Shown piece after piece: positions 52,744-60,244 of a stretch of DNA of 64,000 bases; position 1 is the stretch's first letter; each line of letters opens with the position of its first letter. Position numbers and translations under genes: made by a program. Origin of the DNA: CTSOIL-112 sp049291875. Its GTDB lineage: Bacteria; Pseudomonadota; Gammaproteobacteria; Burkholderiales; Burkholderiaceae. The notes beneath the pieces were generated by a model. It was not told the origin of the DNA. It ran no database searches and was given only the letters and a program-made list of their open reading frames with translations. The stretch covers positions 1 through 64,000 of the forward strand of contig JBATQE010000024.1 in the NCBI GenBank assembly GCA_049291875.1, written 5' to 3'.

Positions 52744-52782
52744 CTCATCTCCTAAAATGTTCAGACGTCCACCCGCCCGCCA

Positions 52783-52992
52783 TCACAAACCGTTTGCTTT
52801 TAAAATCAACTCCACGGCCAGCTTGATTCCGAACCCGACCACGCCCATCATCAGCGCGATCATCATTACCATCAAACCGTATTTACCTGCTTTACTCTCA
52901 TGCGCCAATTGAAACACAATGAAAAACATCAACGCGACCAGACCGCCCACGCCCAAGCGCACGGCCCACGTCGCAAACTCCGCTTCGGACAT
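52783..52992 (-). CDS. DUF2788 small membrane protein
   Basis: A 69-residue protein with two hydrophobic helices (LGVGGLVALMFFIVFQLA and YGLMVMMIALMMGVVGFGIK) joined by the conserved HESKAGKYG loop. DUF2788 is found in beta- and gammaproteobacteria without known role. GGGAG precedes the ATG at 52992. Confidence 0.85.
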   Translation of the reverse strand: MSEAEFATWAVRLGVGGLVALMFFIVFQLAHESKAGKYGLMVMMIALMMGVVGFGIKLAVELILKANGL

Positions 52993-53035
52993 AGAATCTC
53001 CCTCTACCACACATTATAATTATCGCCAAAAAGCC

Positions 53036-53587
53036 TTACATCTGCGCTTTTTTCAACCACGCCGCCAGCATATGCGGCTGCAAAGCATCGTAAGCCTCAA
53101 ACGGCTGATGAATCCACGGATTATTTTCCAAAAAGTCCACGCAGTAATCCGGCTTTGACTCCAAATCCTCAGAAGCATGACCTTTGCGCCACAGCACCGC
53201 CGAGCGTACATCGGTGATCGCCGGATAAAATTCCTTCAAATGCGCCTTCACCGCCGCCAACGTCACACCGGTGTCAATCAAATCATCGACCAAAAGCACG
53301 CTGCCACTCAACTCACCCTGCGTCATCGTAATGTTTTTTGCAATGTCCAACGCCCCCTGCACGGTGCCGATCGACTCGCGGTACGAGCTGGTGGACAATA
53401 CCGCCAACGGCTTATCAAAAATACGACACAGCACATTACCCGCGACCAAACCGCCGCGCGCCAAGCACAACACCACGTCAAAATGCCAGCCCGACTCATA
53501 AACCTGTAACGCCAAGCGCTCAATCATACGGTGATAACCCTGCCAATCGACATACAAATCGGTTTCGGTGCTTTGCTGGATGCTCAT
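53036..53587 (-). CDS. Purine-type phosphoribosyltransferase (hypoxanthine/xanthine-guanine)
   Basis: A 183-residue type I PRTase for purine salvage. The PRPP loop is VLLVDDLIDTGVTLAAVK; DVVLCLARGGLVAGNVLCR and STSSYRES are typical of the Gpt/HPRT group in betaproteobacteria next to purA. The ATG at 53587 has AGAGGA upstream. The exact base (hypoxanthine, guanine, xanthine) cannot be read. Confidence 0.87.
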   Translation of the reverse strand: MSIQQSTETDLYVDWQGYHRMIERLALQVYESGWHFDVVLCLARGGLVAGNVLCRIFDKPLAVLSTSSYRESIGTVQGALDIAKNITMTQGELSGSVLLVDDLIDTGVTLAAVKAHLKEFYPAITDVRSAVLWRKGHASEDLESKPDYCVDFLENNPWIHQPFEAYDALQPHMLAAWLKKAQM

Positions 53588-53703
53588 TTTTAATTCCTCT
53601 TTTATAGACAAACCATGGATTGAAAGCGCAAATTGTAAGCCATTTCCCCATAAAAATGCTTACAATCTCGCATCTCTTGGCAAAACAACCAACGCGCGCT
53701 CAG

Positions 53704-53961
53704 ATGGAACAACTCGAATTTTTCGACCTACCCAACCCCTGCAAAGGCGTGTGCGAATCCAACGCACAAGGCCTGTGCAAAGGCTGCTTTCGCAAGCGCG
53801 AGGAGCGCCAATACTGGCAGCACCTCACACCTGCGCAACAATATTGGGTGCTGCGGCTGTGTCGAGTTCGGGAACAAAAATACCTGCGTGCGCAGGCCAA
53901 CGAATCAAACAGCGACAGCGTGACAGATGATTTGCAAAGTGATTTGTTTGAGGACGAATAA
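53704..53961 (+). CDS. DUF1289 Cys-rich small protein
   Basis: An 85-residue protein with the DUF1289 metal-site pattern PNPCKGVCESNAQGLCKGCF (four Cys) followed by EERQYWQHLTPAQQYWVL. It probably binds zinc or an iron-sulphur cluster; function unknown. In-frame ATGs at 53656 and 53620 are alternative starts; no clear ribosome binding site settles it. Confidence 0.8.
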   Translation: MEQLEFFDLPNPCKGVCESNAQGLCKGCFRKREERQYWQHLTPAQQYWVLRLCRVREQKYLRAQANESNSDSVTDDLQSDLFEDE

Positions 53962-53980
53962 AACCTTCCCTCAAAAACAA

Positions 53981-54006
53981 AACAGCGTGGTTCACACCAC
54001 GCTGTT
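53981..54006. terminator. Bidirectional terminator between DUF1289 gene and purA
   Basis: A perfect 11-pair stem (AACAGCGTGGT/ACCACGCTGTT) with loop TCAC lies between the ends of two convergent genes. Short A and T tracts lie on either side. Confidence 0.85.
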
Positions 54007-54026
54007 CTTTCTCTCAACGCAATCCA

Positions 54027-55367
54027 TCAAGCCAACAACAATGTCTTCGATTTATTGATGGTATGCACCCGATCCGGGCCGGTCGATACGATGTCGATCG
54101 GTACGCCACAGACCGCTTCAAGGCGATTCAGATACGCCTGAGCATTGGTCGGCAGCTCATCCCACGAGGTCAGGCCATAAGTGGATTCCGTCCAGCCGGC
54201 GAAGGTTTCGTACACCGGTGTGCAGCGCGCCACTTCATCCGCACCGCGCGGCAGCAGATCGACTTGTTTGCCGTCGATTTCATAACCCACGCAGAGTTTG
54301 ACCTCTGGCAGCCCGTCCAACACGTCCAATTTCATCATGGCCAAACCCGTCACACCGTTGATTTGAATGGAACGTTTGAGCGCAGCCGCATCAAACCAAC
54401 CGCAGCGACGCGCGCGCCCTGTCACCGAACCAAATTCTTTACCGACTTCGGCCATGTGTTTGCCGCTGGCGTCGTTCATGCCGTCGGCGTTATACAGTTC
54501 GGTCGGGAACGGCCCCGAGCCAACGCGCGTGCAGTAGGCTTTCGTGATGCCGAGGATGTAGTTCAAGCGATTGGGCCCCACGCCCGCACCGGCCGCCGCC
54601 GCACCAGCCACGCAGTTGGAGCTGGTGACAAACGGGTACGTACCGTGATCAACGTCGAGTAAGGTGCCTTGCGCGCCTTCAAACAGCAGGCGCCCACCTT
54701 TAGCCTGAATCTCGTACAGCGTCGCAGACACGTCGTCCACCATTGGTTTGAGCTGATCCGCGTAGGACAAAGCTTCGTCCAAGGTTTTTTGATAATCCAC
54801 CGCAGGCGCGCCCAAATATTGGGTGAGCATGAAGTTGTGAAACTCCAATGTTTCTTTGAGTTTGGCCGCAAACAATTCAGGATCGAACAAATCCTGCACA
54901 CGCAGGGCGCGACGCGCCACTTTGTCTTCATACGCCGGACCGATGCCTCGGCCGGTCGTGCCAATTTTCGCGGCACCGCGTTTGGCTTCGCGCGCCTGAT
55001 CGACGGCAATGTGGTACGGCAGAATCAACGTGCAAGCTTCGGAAATGCGCAGACGTGAGCGCACATCCACGCCGGCAGATTCGAGCTCGCCGATTTCTTT
55101 GAACAAAGCTTCGGGCGAGAGCACCACGCCGTTACCAATAAAGCACGGCAAACCGGCGTGCATGATGCCCGACGGAATCAGACGCAAGACGGTTTTGTGA
55201 CCGTTGATGATCAGCGTGTGACCGGCGTTGTGACCGCCTTGAAAACGCACCACACCCTGCGTGGTTTCGCTCAGCCAGTCGATGATTTTGCCTTTGCCCT
55301 CATCGCCCCATTGTGTGCCAATGACCACCACATTACCTTGCGCATTGGTTTGCTGTACCGTACTCAT
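54027..55367 (-). CDS. purA: Adenylosuccinate synthetase
   Basis: A 446-residue GTP-dependent enzyme joining IMP and aspartate on the way to AMP. Motifs: IGTQWGDEGKGKIIDWL with the catalytic Asp, GHNAGHTLIINGHKTVLRL, GTTGRGIGPAYEDKVAR and FEGAQGTLLDVDHGTYPFVT. AAGGA precedes the ATG. It is downstream of hisZ on the same strand, the usual Burkholderiales arrangement. Confidence 0.97.
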   Translation of the reverse strand: MSTVQQTNAQGNVVVIGTQWGDEGKGKIIDWLSETTQGVVRFQGGHNAGHTLIINGHKTVLRLIPSGIMHAGLPCFIGNGVVLSPEALFKEIGELESAGVDVRSRLRISEACTLILPYHIAVDQAREAKRGAAKIGTTGRGIGPAYEDKVARRALRVQDLFDPELFAAKLKETLEFHNFMLTQYLGAPAVDYQKTLDEALSYADQLKPMVDDVSATLYEIQAKGGRLLFEGAQGTLLDVDHGTYPFVTSSNCVAGAAAAGAGVGPNRLNYILGITKAYCTRVGSGPFPTELYNADGMNDASGKHMAEVGKEFGSVTGRARRCGWFDAAALKRSIQINGVTGLAMMKLDVLDGLPEVKLCVGYEIDGKQVDLLPRGADEVARCTPVYETFAGWTESTYGLTSWDELPTNAQAYLNRLEAVCGVPIDIVSTGPDRVHTINKSKTLLLA

Positions 55368-55399
55368 AGCTTTTCCTTCAATTCCATTTTAAATTCAAA

Positions 55400-56560
55400 T
55401 CAGGCTTTCGCCTTCACCAACCATTGCCCGCCCTCGCGCACCAATTCACGGTCGCACACAAACTCGTCCTCTTCGTGCGCATCACCTGCCGGCAGGGGAA
55501 TCACCACTTCGCCTTGCGCGCGCAATTGCGTCATCGCCGCCTGCAACGACGCATCGAACAACCACGGCGCGCCAATGGCTTTTTTCGCCGGCAAAGTGGG
55601 CAAAATCTCAGTAATTTCGCGCAAATCGAGCGAAAATCCCGTCGCCGGACGCGCGCGCCCAAAGCGTTCACCAATCCGATCGTAGCGACCGCCGCGCGCA
55701 ATCGCATTCGGCACGCCGTCGCAATACGCTGCAAAGGTCACGCCGGTGTGATAGCTGTAGCCGGTCAAATCAGCCAAATCAAACTGCACCACACCCGCAC
55801 GATCCAACTGCGCCAGCGTTGTCAACTCATCCAATGCTCGGGCAATCTGCTCAGACGCAGGCAAAGCCGCGCGCGCGCGCGCCAACACCTCCACGCCGCC
55901 GTACAAATCGAGCAAGGCCAACAAAGCCGCGCGCACCGAGTCAGGGTACGCCTGCGTGCATTCGCGCAAAGCCGCCGTATCTTTGGCCTGCAAAGCCGCG
56001 TACACATCGGCAGAATTTTTCAACAGCACGCTCGGCACATCCGCCAAAATCGCGCGCACGATCTGCGCGTGCGAGACGTCCACGCGCACACCGGGCAATT
56101 GGCAAAATTGCAGCGCCTCAATCAGCAAAGTCTGGATTTCCGCATCCGCTTCCAAACCCTGATGACCGTAAATCTCCGCACCGATGGGCAACGGTTCGCG
56201 CGAAGTCAGCAAACCCGCCGCACGCGCATGAAACACCGAGCCAAAATAACACAGGCGCGTCACGCCACGACGATTGAGCAAATGCGCATCAATCCGCGCC
56301 ACCTGCGGCGTCATGTCGGCGCGAATCGCCAACGTGCGACCGGTCAACTGATCCGCCCATTTCACCGTGCGCAAATTCAGATCATCATCCTCATCGTCCA
56401 GCAACGCATCCGTGTATTCCACCAGCGGCGGCAACACCAACTCGTAGCCATAGCGCTTGAATAAATCCAACAGCCCACGGCGCAAAGCTTCCAAGGTGCG
56501 CGCCTGTCGCGGCAACACATCGGAAATTTGATCGGGCAAAACCCACGCATTTGTACTCAT
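55400..56560 (-). CDS. hisZ: ATP phosphoribosyltransferase regulatory subunit
   Basis: A 386-residue histidyl-tRNA-synthetase-like protein without tRNA charging, needed by short HisG for histidine synthesis. Typical: WVLPDQISDVLPRQARTLEA, TLAIRADMTPQVARIDAHLL, and ARGGRYDRIGERFGRARPAT. The ATG at 56560 (MSTNAWVLPD) is preferred to 56581. In related genomes hflK-hflC precede it; here the Slam locus does. Confidence 0.93.
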   Translation of the reverse strand: MSTNAWVLPDQISDVLPRQARTLEALRRGLLDLFKRYGYELVLPPLVEYTDALLDDEDDDLNLRTVKWADQLTGRTLAIRADMTPQVARIDAHLLNRRGVTRLCYFGSVFHARAAGLLTSREPLPIGAEIYGHQGLEADAEIQTLLIEALQFCQLPGVRVDVSHAQIVRAILADVPSVLLKNSADVYAALQAKDTAALRECTQAYPDSVRAALLALLDLYGGVEVLARARAALPASEQIARALDELTTLAQLDRAGVVQFDLADLTGYSYHTGVTFAAYCDGVPNAIARGGRYDRIGERFGRARPATGFSLDLREITEILPTLPAKKAIGAPWLFDASLQAAMTQLRAQGEVVIPLPAGDAHEEDEFVCDRELVREGGQWLVKAKA

Positions 56561-56629
56561 AAATTGACATCCATTATTCAAGGATTACACCGCAGCAGTA
56601 CATCACACACCCTACAAAACCACAAAAAA

Positions 56630-56668
56630 AAACACGCCTTGACAAGACAATTGAAAAGGCGTGTTTTA
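56630..56668 (-). terminator. Terminator after the Slam gene
   Basis: On the minus strand the stem AAAACACGCCTT/AAGGCGTGTTTT with a 15-base loop is followed by a run of about ten T. It ends the Slam operon before hisZ. Confidence 0.88.
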
Positions 56669-56778
56669 TAAATATATTGGGTCGGGCGGCGTGCTTTGAT
56701 AGACCCGGTGCTTTTCAGCCGTATTCTACGGGAAAATCCCCCGTCAGTCATGTATTTTTATCGCCTCATCGCCACAGA

Positions 56779-58251
56779 TCAAAACCGACGATCCAAACTC
56801 AGATACACCCGCTGCTTTTGATAAGCGTACAAACTGATGTTGCTGGTGGTTTTTTGCGCCTCAAAATTCAGCTTCGGCATCACACCCCAGACATACCAAC
56901 GGCGATTCCACAAGGTCAATGTGCCGTTGTACTCACGCTCCTGCCTGCGCACCCCGAAAAAATTCGGCTCGTCAAACCGCTTGCGCGCCACCGAGCCTTG
57001 CAACTGCGCCGAAAAACCCGAAGTAAAATCATGCGTCACGCCCGCCCGCACACCCGTGCGCCATGAGGAATCACTCGCATCCTGCGTCTGATCACGGGTC
57101 ACATCCATGCCCAACACCCCTTGCGTGGTCGAGTTAAACGCATGGCTCGCGCTGAGCGAAACAAAATGATAATCCCCATCCAAATATCGGCGCTCGTCAT
57201 AGCGGTTGCGACCGTACTCATACGCGCCACCGACTTGCCAATCCGATTGGACGATGTACGAGCCGCTCAAGCGCACACCATAGGTATGCGAATACGCGCG
57301 ATTGCCAAACCAACGTTGCTGATAAAACGGCACCGCCGCCGCGTAATAGCGCGCCGTTTGCCGCTGATAGCCCAGATTCGCCCGCGCAATCACATCATCA
57401 TACGCATGTTGATTCCAATACGACTTACCATTCACACTCACGCTACCCGTGATCGCGTTTTGGTCGGACACATACACATCGCGCGCGACATTCACACCAT
57501 AGCCCAAACCCTGCGCCTTTTTTGGCAAACTATCAGGGGTCAACATCAAATTCGTCGCTCGCCCATCCACGGAAATTACCTGCTGTTTCGACGCATTGTT
57601 CACATTATCATCGTTCAGATAATTCAACCAGCCATCCACACGCCAAGCATTGCGCCGACGAATCGCCGTCAAATACTGCTCAACGGTTTGCAGCACCTGC
57701 ACCGGTGGCTGATCCGCGCGAATTTTCTCAAACTGAAACACCGCCGCCTCATTTTGCTGATTCTCAAACAAAGCCTGCGCCAAATACAAACGAATCGGGG
57801 TCAGTGTCGGTTTATCCGCCAAAATTGCTCGATAAGCATCAATTGCCTGCGCATACTGACCACGCGCATGCGCCAAACGCGCCCGTGCAAACGACAGCAG
57901 CGTTTCATCTCGTGGTGAAACCTGCGCATACAGGGGAATTAAATGCGCCACCATATCCCACATCTGCTGATCCACCGCTTGATTTAAGACCTGAGAAAAC
58001 AAAGCTGGATTACGCATTAATTGCGCATCGTCCACTGACATCGCGCGCCTTGCCTCAGCCTGTGCAACGGGCAAAACCGTGTGCAAAGGCACATCGGCCT
58101 TCGATGGCATCGGCACCAACACATCCGGCGCTGCTAGCGGCGTCACGCTCTCCGGCACCTGCGCCAACGCGGACACACACACGCCCAGCAAGCCACCCGC
58201 CACCCACACAACTCTCAATCTACCCGCGAATTTACTCAAAATAAACCTCAC
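56779..58251 (-). CDS. Slam-type surface lipoprotein assembly modifier (TPR + DUF560 barrel)
   Basis: A 490-residue outer-membrane translocon. It has a signal peptide ending near VSALAQ and an N-terminal helical TPR-like domain (ARARLAHARGQYAQAIDAYR, IRLYLAQALFENQQNEAAVF). A C-terminal barrel of about 14 strands follows, ending with an aromatic (YLSLDRRF). Slam proteins move specific lipoproteins such as TbpB, fHbp or HpuA to the cell surface. Two TbpB-like lipoprotein genes lie directly upstream, as expected for substrates. Start is GTG 58251, or TTG 58239, which is better placed behind GGTGAGG. Confidence 0.85.
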   Translation of the reverse strand: MRFILSKFAGRLRVVWVAGGLLGVCVSALAQVPESVTPLAAPDVLVPMPSKADVPLHTVLPVAQAEARRAMSVDDAQLMRNPALFSQVLNQAVDQQMWDMVAHLIPLYAQVSPRDETLLSFARARLAHARGQYAQAIDAYRAILADKPTLTPIRLYLAQALFENQQNEAAVFQFEKIRADQPPVQVLQTVEQYLTAIRRRNAWRVDGWLNYLNDDNVNNASKQQVISVDGRATNLMLTPDSLPKKAQGLGYGVNVARDVYVSDQNAITGSVSVNGKSYWNQHAYDDVIARANLGYQRQTARYYAAAVPFYQQRWFGNRAYSHTYGVRLSGSYIVQSDWQVGGAYEYGRNRYDERRYLDGDYHFVSLSASHAFNSTTQGVLGMDVTRDQTQDASDSSWRTGVRAGVTHDFTSGFSAQLQGSVARKRFDEPNFFGVRRQEREYNGTLTLWNRRWYVWGVMPKLNFEAQKTTSNISLYAYQKQRVYLSLDRRF

Positions 58252-58269
58252 CAGAAATACAGCAAAAAT

Positions 58270-58295
58270 AAAGCGAGGAAGTTACGCCTCGCTTT
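58270..58295 (-). terminator. Hairpin between lipoprotein gene and Slam gene
   Basis: The stem AAAGCGAGG/CCTCGCTTT with an eight-base loop is followed on the minus strand by ATTTTTG. It lies between the stop of the first lipoprotein gene and the Slam start, so it would let only part of the transcription reach the translocon gene. Confidence 0.75.
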
Positions 58296-58326
58296 TAAAC
58301 TTATTCAACCACTAAATCAGTCAATG

Positions 58327-59103
58327 TTATTGCTTTTTACCACCAAACGAGAATGTAATTTCATAATTTTTATCCCCATTAGCCGCGGGTGTTAAAGCCA
58401 GATGAGCCGAACCACCCAACTCCTCAGCATTTGGACCGAAGAATTTACCCGAATAAGCCCCCGAGCTAAAGGCGACTCCGCTCTCATCCGTCACAACAGT
58501 ACCCGAGAAACCATTACCTGTAATTGCCCCTTGCTTAAACACAATATCAGTATCTGCAACATCTATCGTTGGTGCTATCGTCTTATTGCCAAAATTAACA
58601 TTAAATGTCATAGGCGCATTATCAAAAGCCGTATCATTCACGGCAGCACCAATTGCTTGTCCCTTATAAACAGCAGAACCTGTTGTTGGCATATTTGCAG
58701 TTTGCGTACCCATATAAAAAACCTCTCCATTCATCGCTTGGTCTTTGGGGGAAACAGCACCAAAGCGAGAATAACTAAAGGTCGTACCGCCAATCACTTG
58801 ATTAATCCCACCCGACGTTAGGTTAACCACCGAGCCGGCAGTCATACCTGGTAAAGTCAAATCAAGCACTTGACCATTATAGGTATAAGTATATTTACCT
58901 GCCGAGGTCGCTTGCGCAACACCCGTACCCTTAGAGCTACCATCACTCACTTTAAATCCATTAGAGACGGAGATATCGCTCTTTACTGGTGTAGTTGGTG
59001 TAGCACCAGTTGAAGGTGAAACCCCTGAGCCGCTGCCCCCCGAACCACACGCGGTTAAAACCAATGTTGCTAACATAGCCGATGTCCAAGTCATTCGCTT
59101 CAT
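58327..59103 (-). CDS. TbpB-like surface lipoprotein, likely Slam substrate (copy 1)
   Basis: A 258-residue lipoprotein. The signal peptide has lipobox LTAC (Cys19), followed by a Gly/Ser linker (CGSGGSGSGVSPS). The mature part looks like a small beta-barrel/handle fold of the TbpB type, with the hallmark GAYSGKFFGPNAEELGG near the C-terminus and a final ITFSFGGKKQ. It shares sequence along its length with the next gene and sits directly before the Slam gene. The ligand is unknown; iron, haem or a host protein are typical. AAGGA precedes the ATG. Confidence 0.8.
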   Translation of the reverse strand: MKRMTWTSAMLATLVLTACGSGGSGSGVSPSTGATPTTPVKSDISVSNGFKVSDGSSKGTGVAQATSAGKYTYTYNGQVLDLTLPGMTAGSVVNLTSGGINQVIGGTTFSYSRFGAVSPKDQAMNGEVFYMGTQTANMPTTGSAVYKGQAIGAAVNDTAFDNAPMTFNVNFGNKTIAPTIDVADTDIVFKQGAITGNGFSGTVVTDESGVAFSSGAYSGKFFGPNAEELGGSAHLALTPAANGDKNYEITFSFGGKKQ

Positions 59104-59162
59104 ATCATTCTTCCTTTAGTCAAATCTGCATTAAGGTTACAGGATAACGAAAACAGAAGTAA

Positions 59163-59195
59163 AAAGCAACTCAACCTCTCGATATAAGTTGCTTT
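59163..59195 (-). terminator. Terminator between the two lipoprotein genes
   Basis: The stem AAAGCAACT/AGTTGCTTT with a 15-base loop is followed on the minus strand by TTTTTA. It lies between the stop of copy 2 and the start of copy 1. Confidence 0.75.
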
Positions 59196-59230
59196 ATTTC
59201 AATCCAAATATTGATTATATAGCGACAAAA

Positions 59231-59986
59231 TTACTGCTTTTTCGCACCGAACGAGAAAGTGTAGCCATCTTCTGCATGGGCGTAGCCACCCAATTCGGCA
59301 GCATTCGGGCCAAAGAATTGACCCGCGAATGTACCCGCAGTTTCAGCGGCAGGATGCGCAAACACGCCGGCAAACGCATTACCCGCGATTTTACCATCAC
59401 GGAATTCGTATACTTTTGTGCCATCAACGGTATTACCCGAACCGGTCAAAGTTTTATCGGCAAATGACACGTCAAATTGTGTGTGGAATGCTTGACGATC
59501 CGAGGTCATGCCCGCGCCCAGCAACAAACCTTTGTATTGGGCGCTGCCAGTGGTTGGCATATTGCTGGTCGGCACACCAACCGAGAACACTTCAGACGGA
59601 GATGATTGGTTTTTTGAAAAAACTGAACCAAAACGTGAGTAACTGTAGGTCGACCCACCCACAGCAGTCGTCAAACCGCTGCCATCGGTAGAGCTAACTA
59701 CAGTACCCGCTTTGGTACTCGGCAGAGTGATATCCAATGTTTTGCCTTCGTATTGGTAGGTATACTTCGCACCATCCGAGGTAGCGGCGGCCAAATTGGT
59801 ACTGGCGGTGCCTTGTGAACCATAGCCGGCTTGTTTAAACTCAGTTACAGTCGGCTTAGTCGGGGGAGTCGGTGTGGTGGGATTGCTGTTTGAAACACCC
59901 GAGCCGCTACCGCCTGAACCGCATGCGCTCAAAGCAACCGCCGCCGCAACTGAAACCAACCATAATGTGTTTTGTGATTTTTTTAT
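59231..59986 (-). CDS. TbpB-like surface lipoprotein, likely Slam substrate (copy 2, abnormal start)
   Basis: A paralogue of copy 1 (about 251 residues): lipobox LSAC, the same CGSGGSGSGVS linker, GTFAGQFFGPNAAELGGYAH and a final YTFSFGAKKQ. The only usable normal start in frame is TTG at 59959, which gives a signal peptide without basic residues. Reading further upstream gives KKSQNTLWLVSVAAAVALSAC, a perfect signal peptide, but its first codon is ATA at 59984-59986 (preceded by ATT), six bases after AGGA. So either a rare AUA/AUU start is used or the ATG was lost by mutation. Confidence 0.75.
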   Translation of the reverse strand: MKKSQNTLWLVSVAAAVALSACGSGGSGSGVSNSNPTTPTPPTKPTVTEFKQAGYGSQGTASTNLAAATSDGAKYTYQYEGKTLDITLPSTKAGTVVSSTDGSGLTTAVGGSTYSYSRFGSVFSKNQSSPSEVFSVGVPTSNMPTTGSAQYKGLLLGAGMTSDRQAFHTQFDVSFADKTLTGSGNTVDGTKVYEFRDGKIAGNAFAGVFAHPAAETAGTFAGQFFGPNAAELGGYAHAEDGYTFSFGAKKQ

Positions 59987-60134
59987 AATAGTTCCTTAAT
60001 ATTAAAAGTACATTTAAAAATAAATCTGCTTAATTAACAAAAAACAGAATAATTATTCATTAACAATAGATTTTATTTCATTATTATACCATAAAATATA
60101 AAATAAATGGTATTACCAATTTACCATTAAGCCC
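59987..60134 (-). promoter_or_regulatory. AT-rich promoter region of the lipoprotein-Slam locus
   Basis: About 150 bases of very AT-rich sequence lie upstream of copy 2. A possible promoter on the minus strand is TTGTTA (60035-60040), 17 bases, TTAAAT (60012-60017). A perfect 12-base palindrome GAATAATTATTC (60047-60058) lies six bases upstream of the -35. Its composition resembles Fur-type sites, but the match to a full Fur box is poor. Confidence 0.45.
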
Positions 60135-60170
60135 AATAAAGAGTGGTATTGTTAAATACCACTCTTTATT
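60135..60170. terminator. Terminator after tex
   Basis: A perfect 16-pair stem (AATAAAGAGTGGTATT/AATACCACTCTTTATT) with loop GTTA. It lies 75 bases beyond the tex stop on the minus strand and upstream of the lipoprotein promoter region, insulating the two units. Confidence 0.85.
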
Positions 60171-60244
60171 CAACGCTTTTATTGTTGCGAACCATACCAA
60201 CGCAACGCGCATCAACCCAAAATCAGCACATAGTCAACCCGCCA

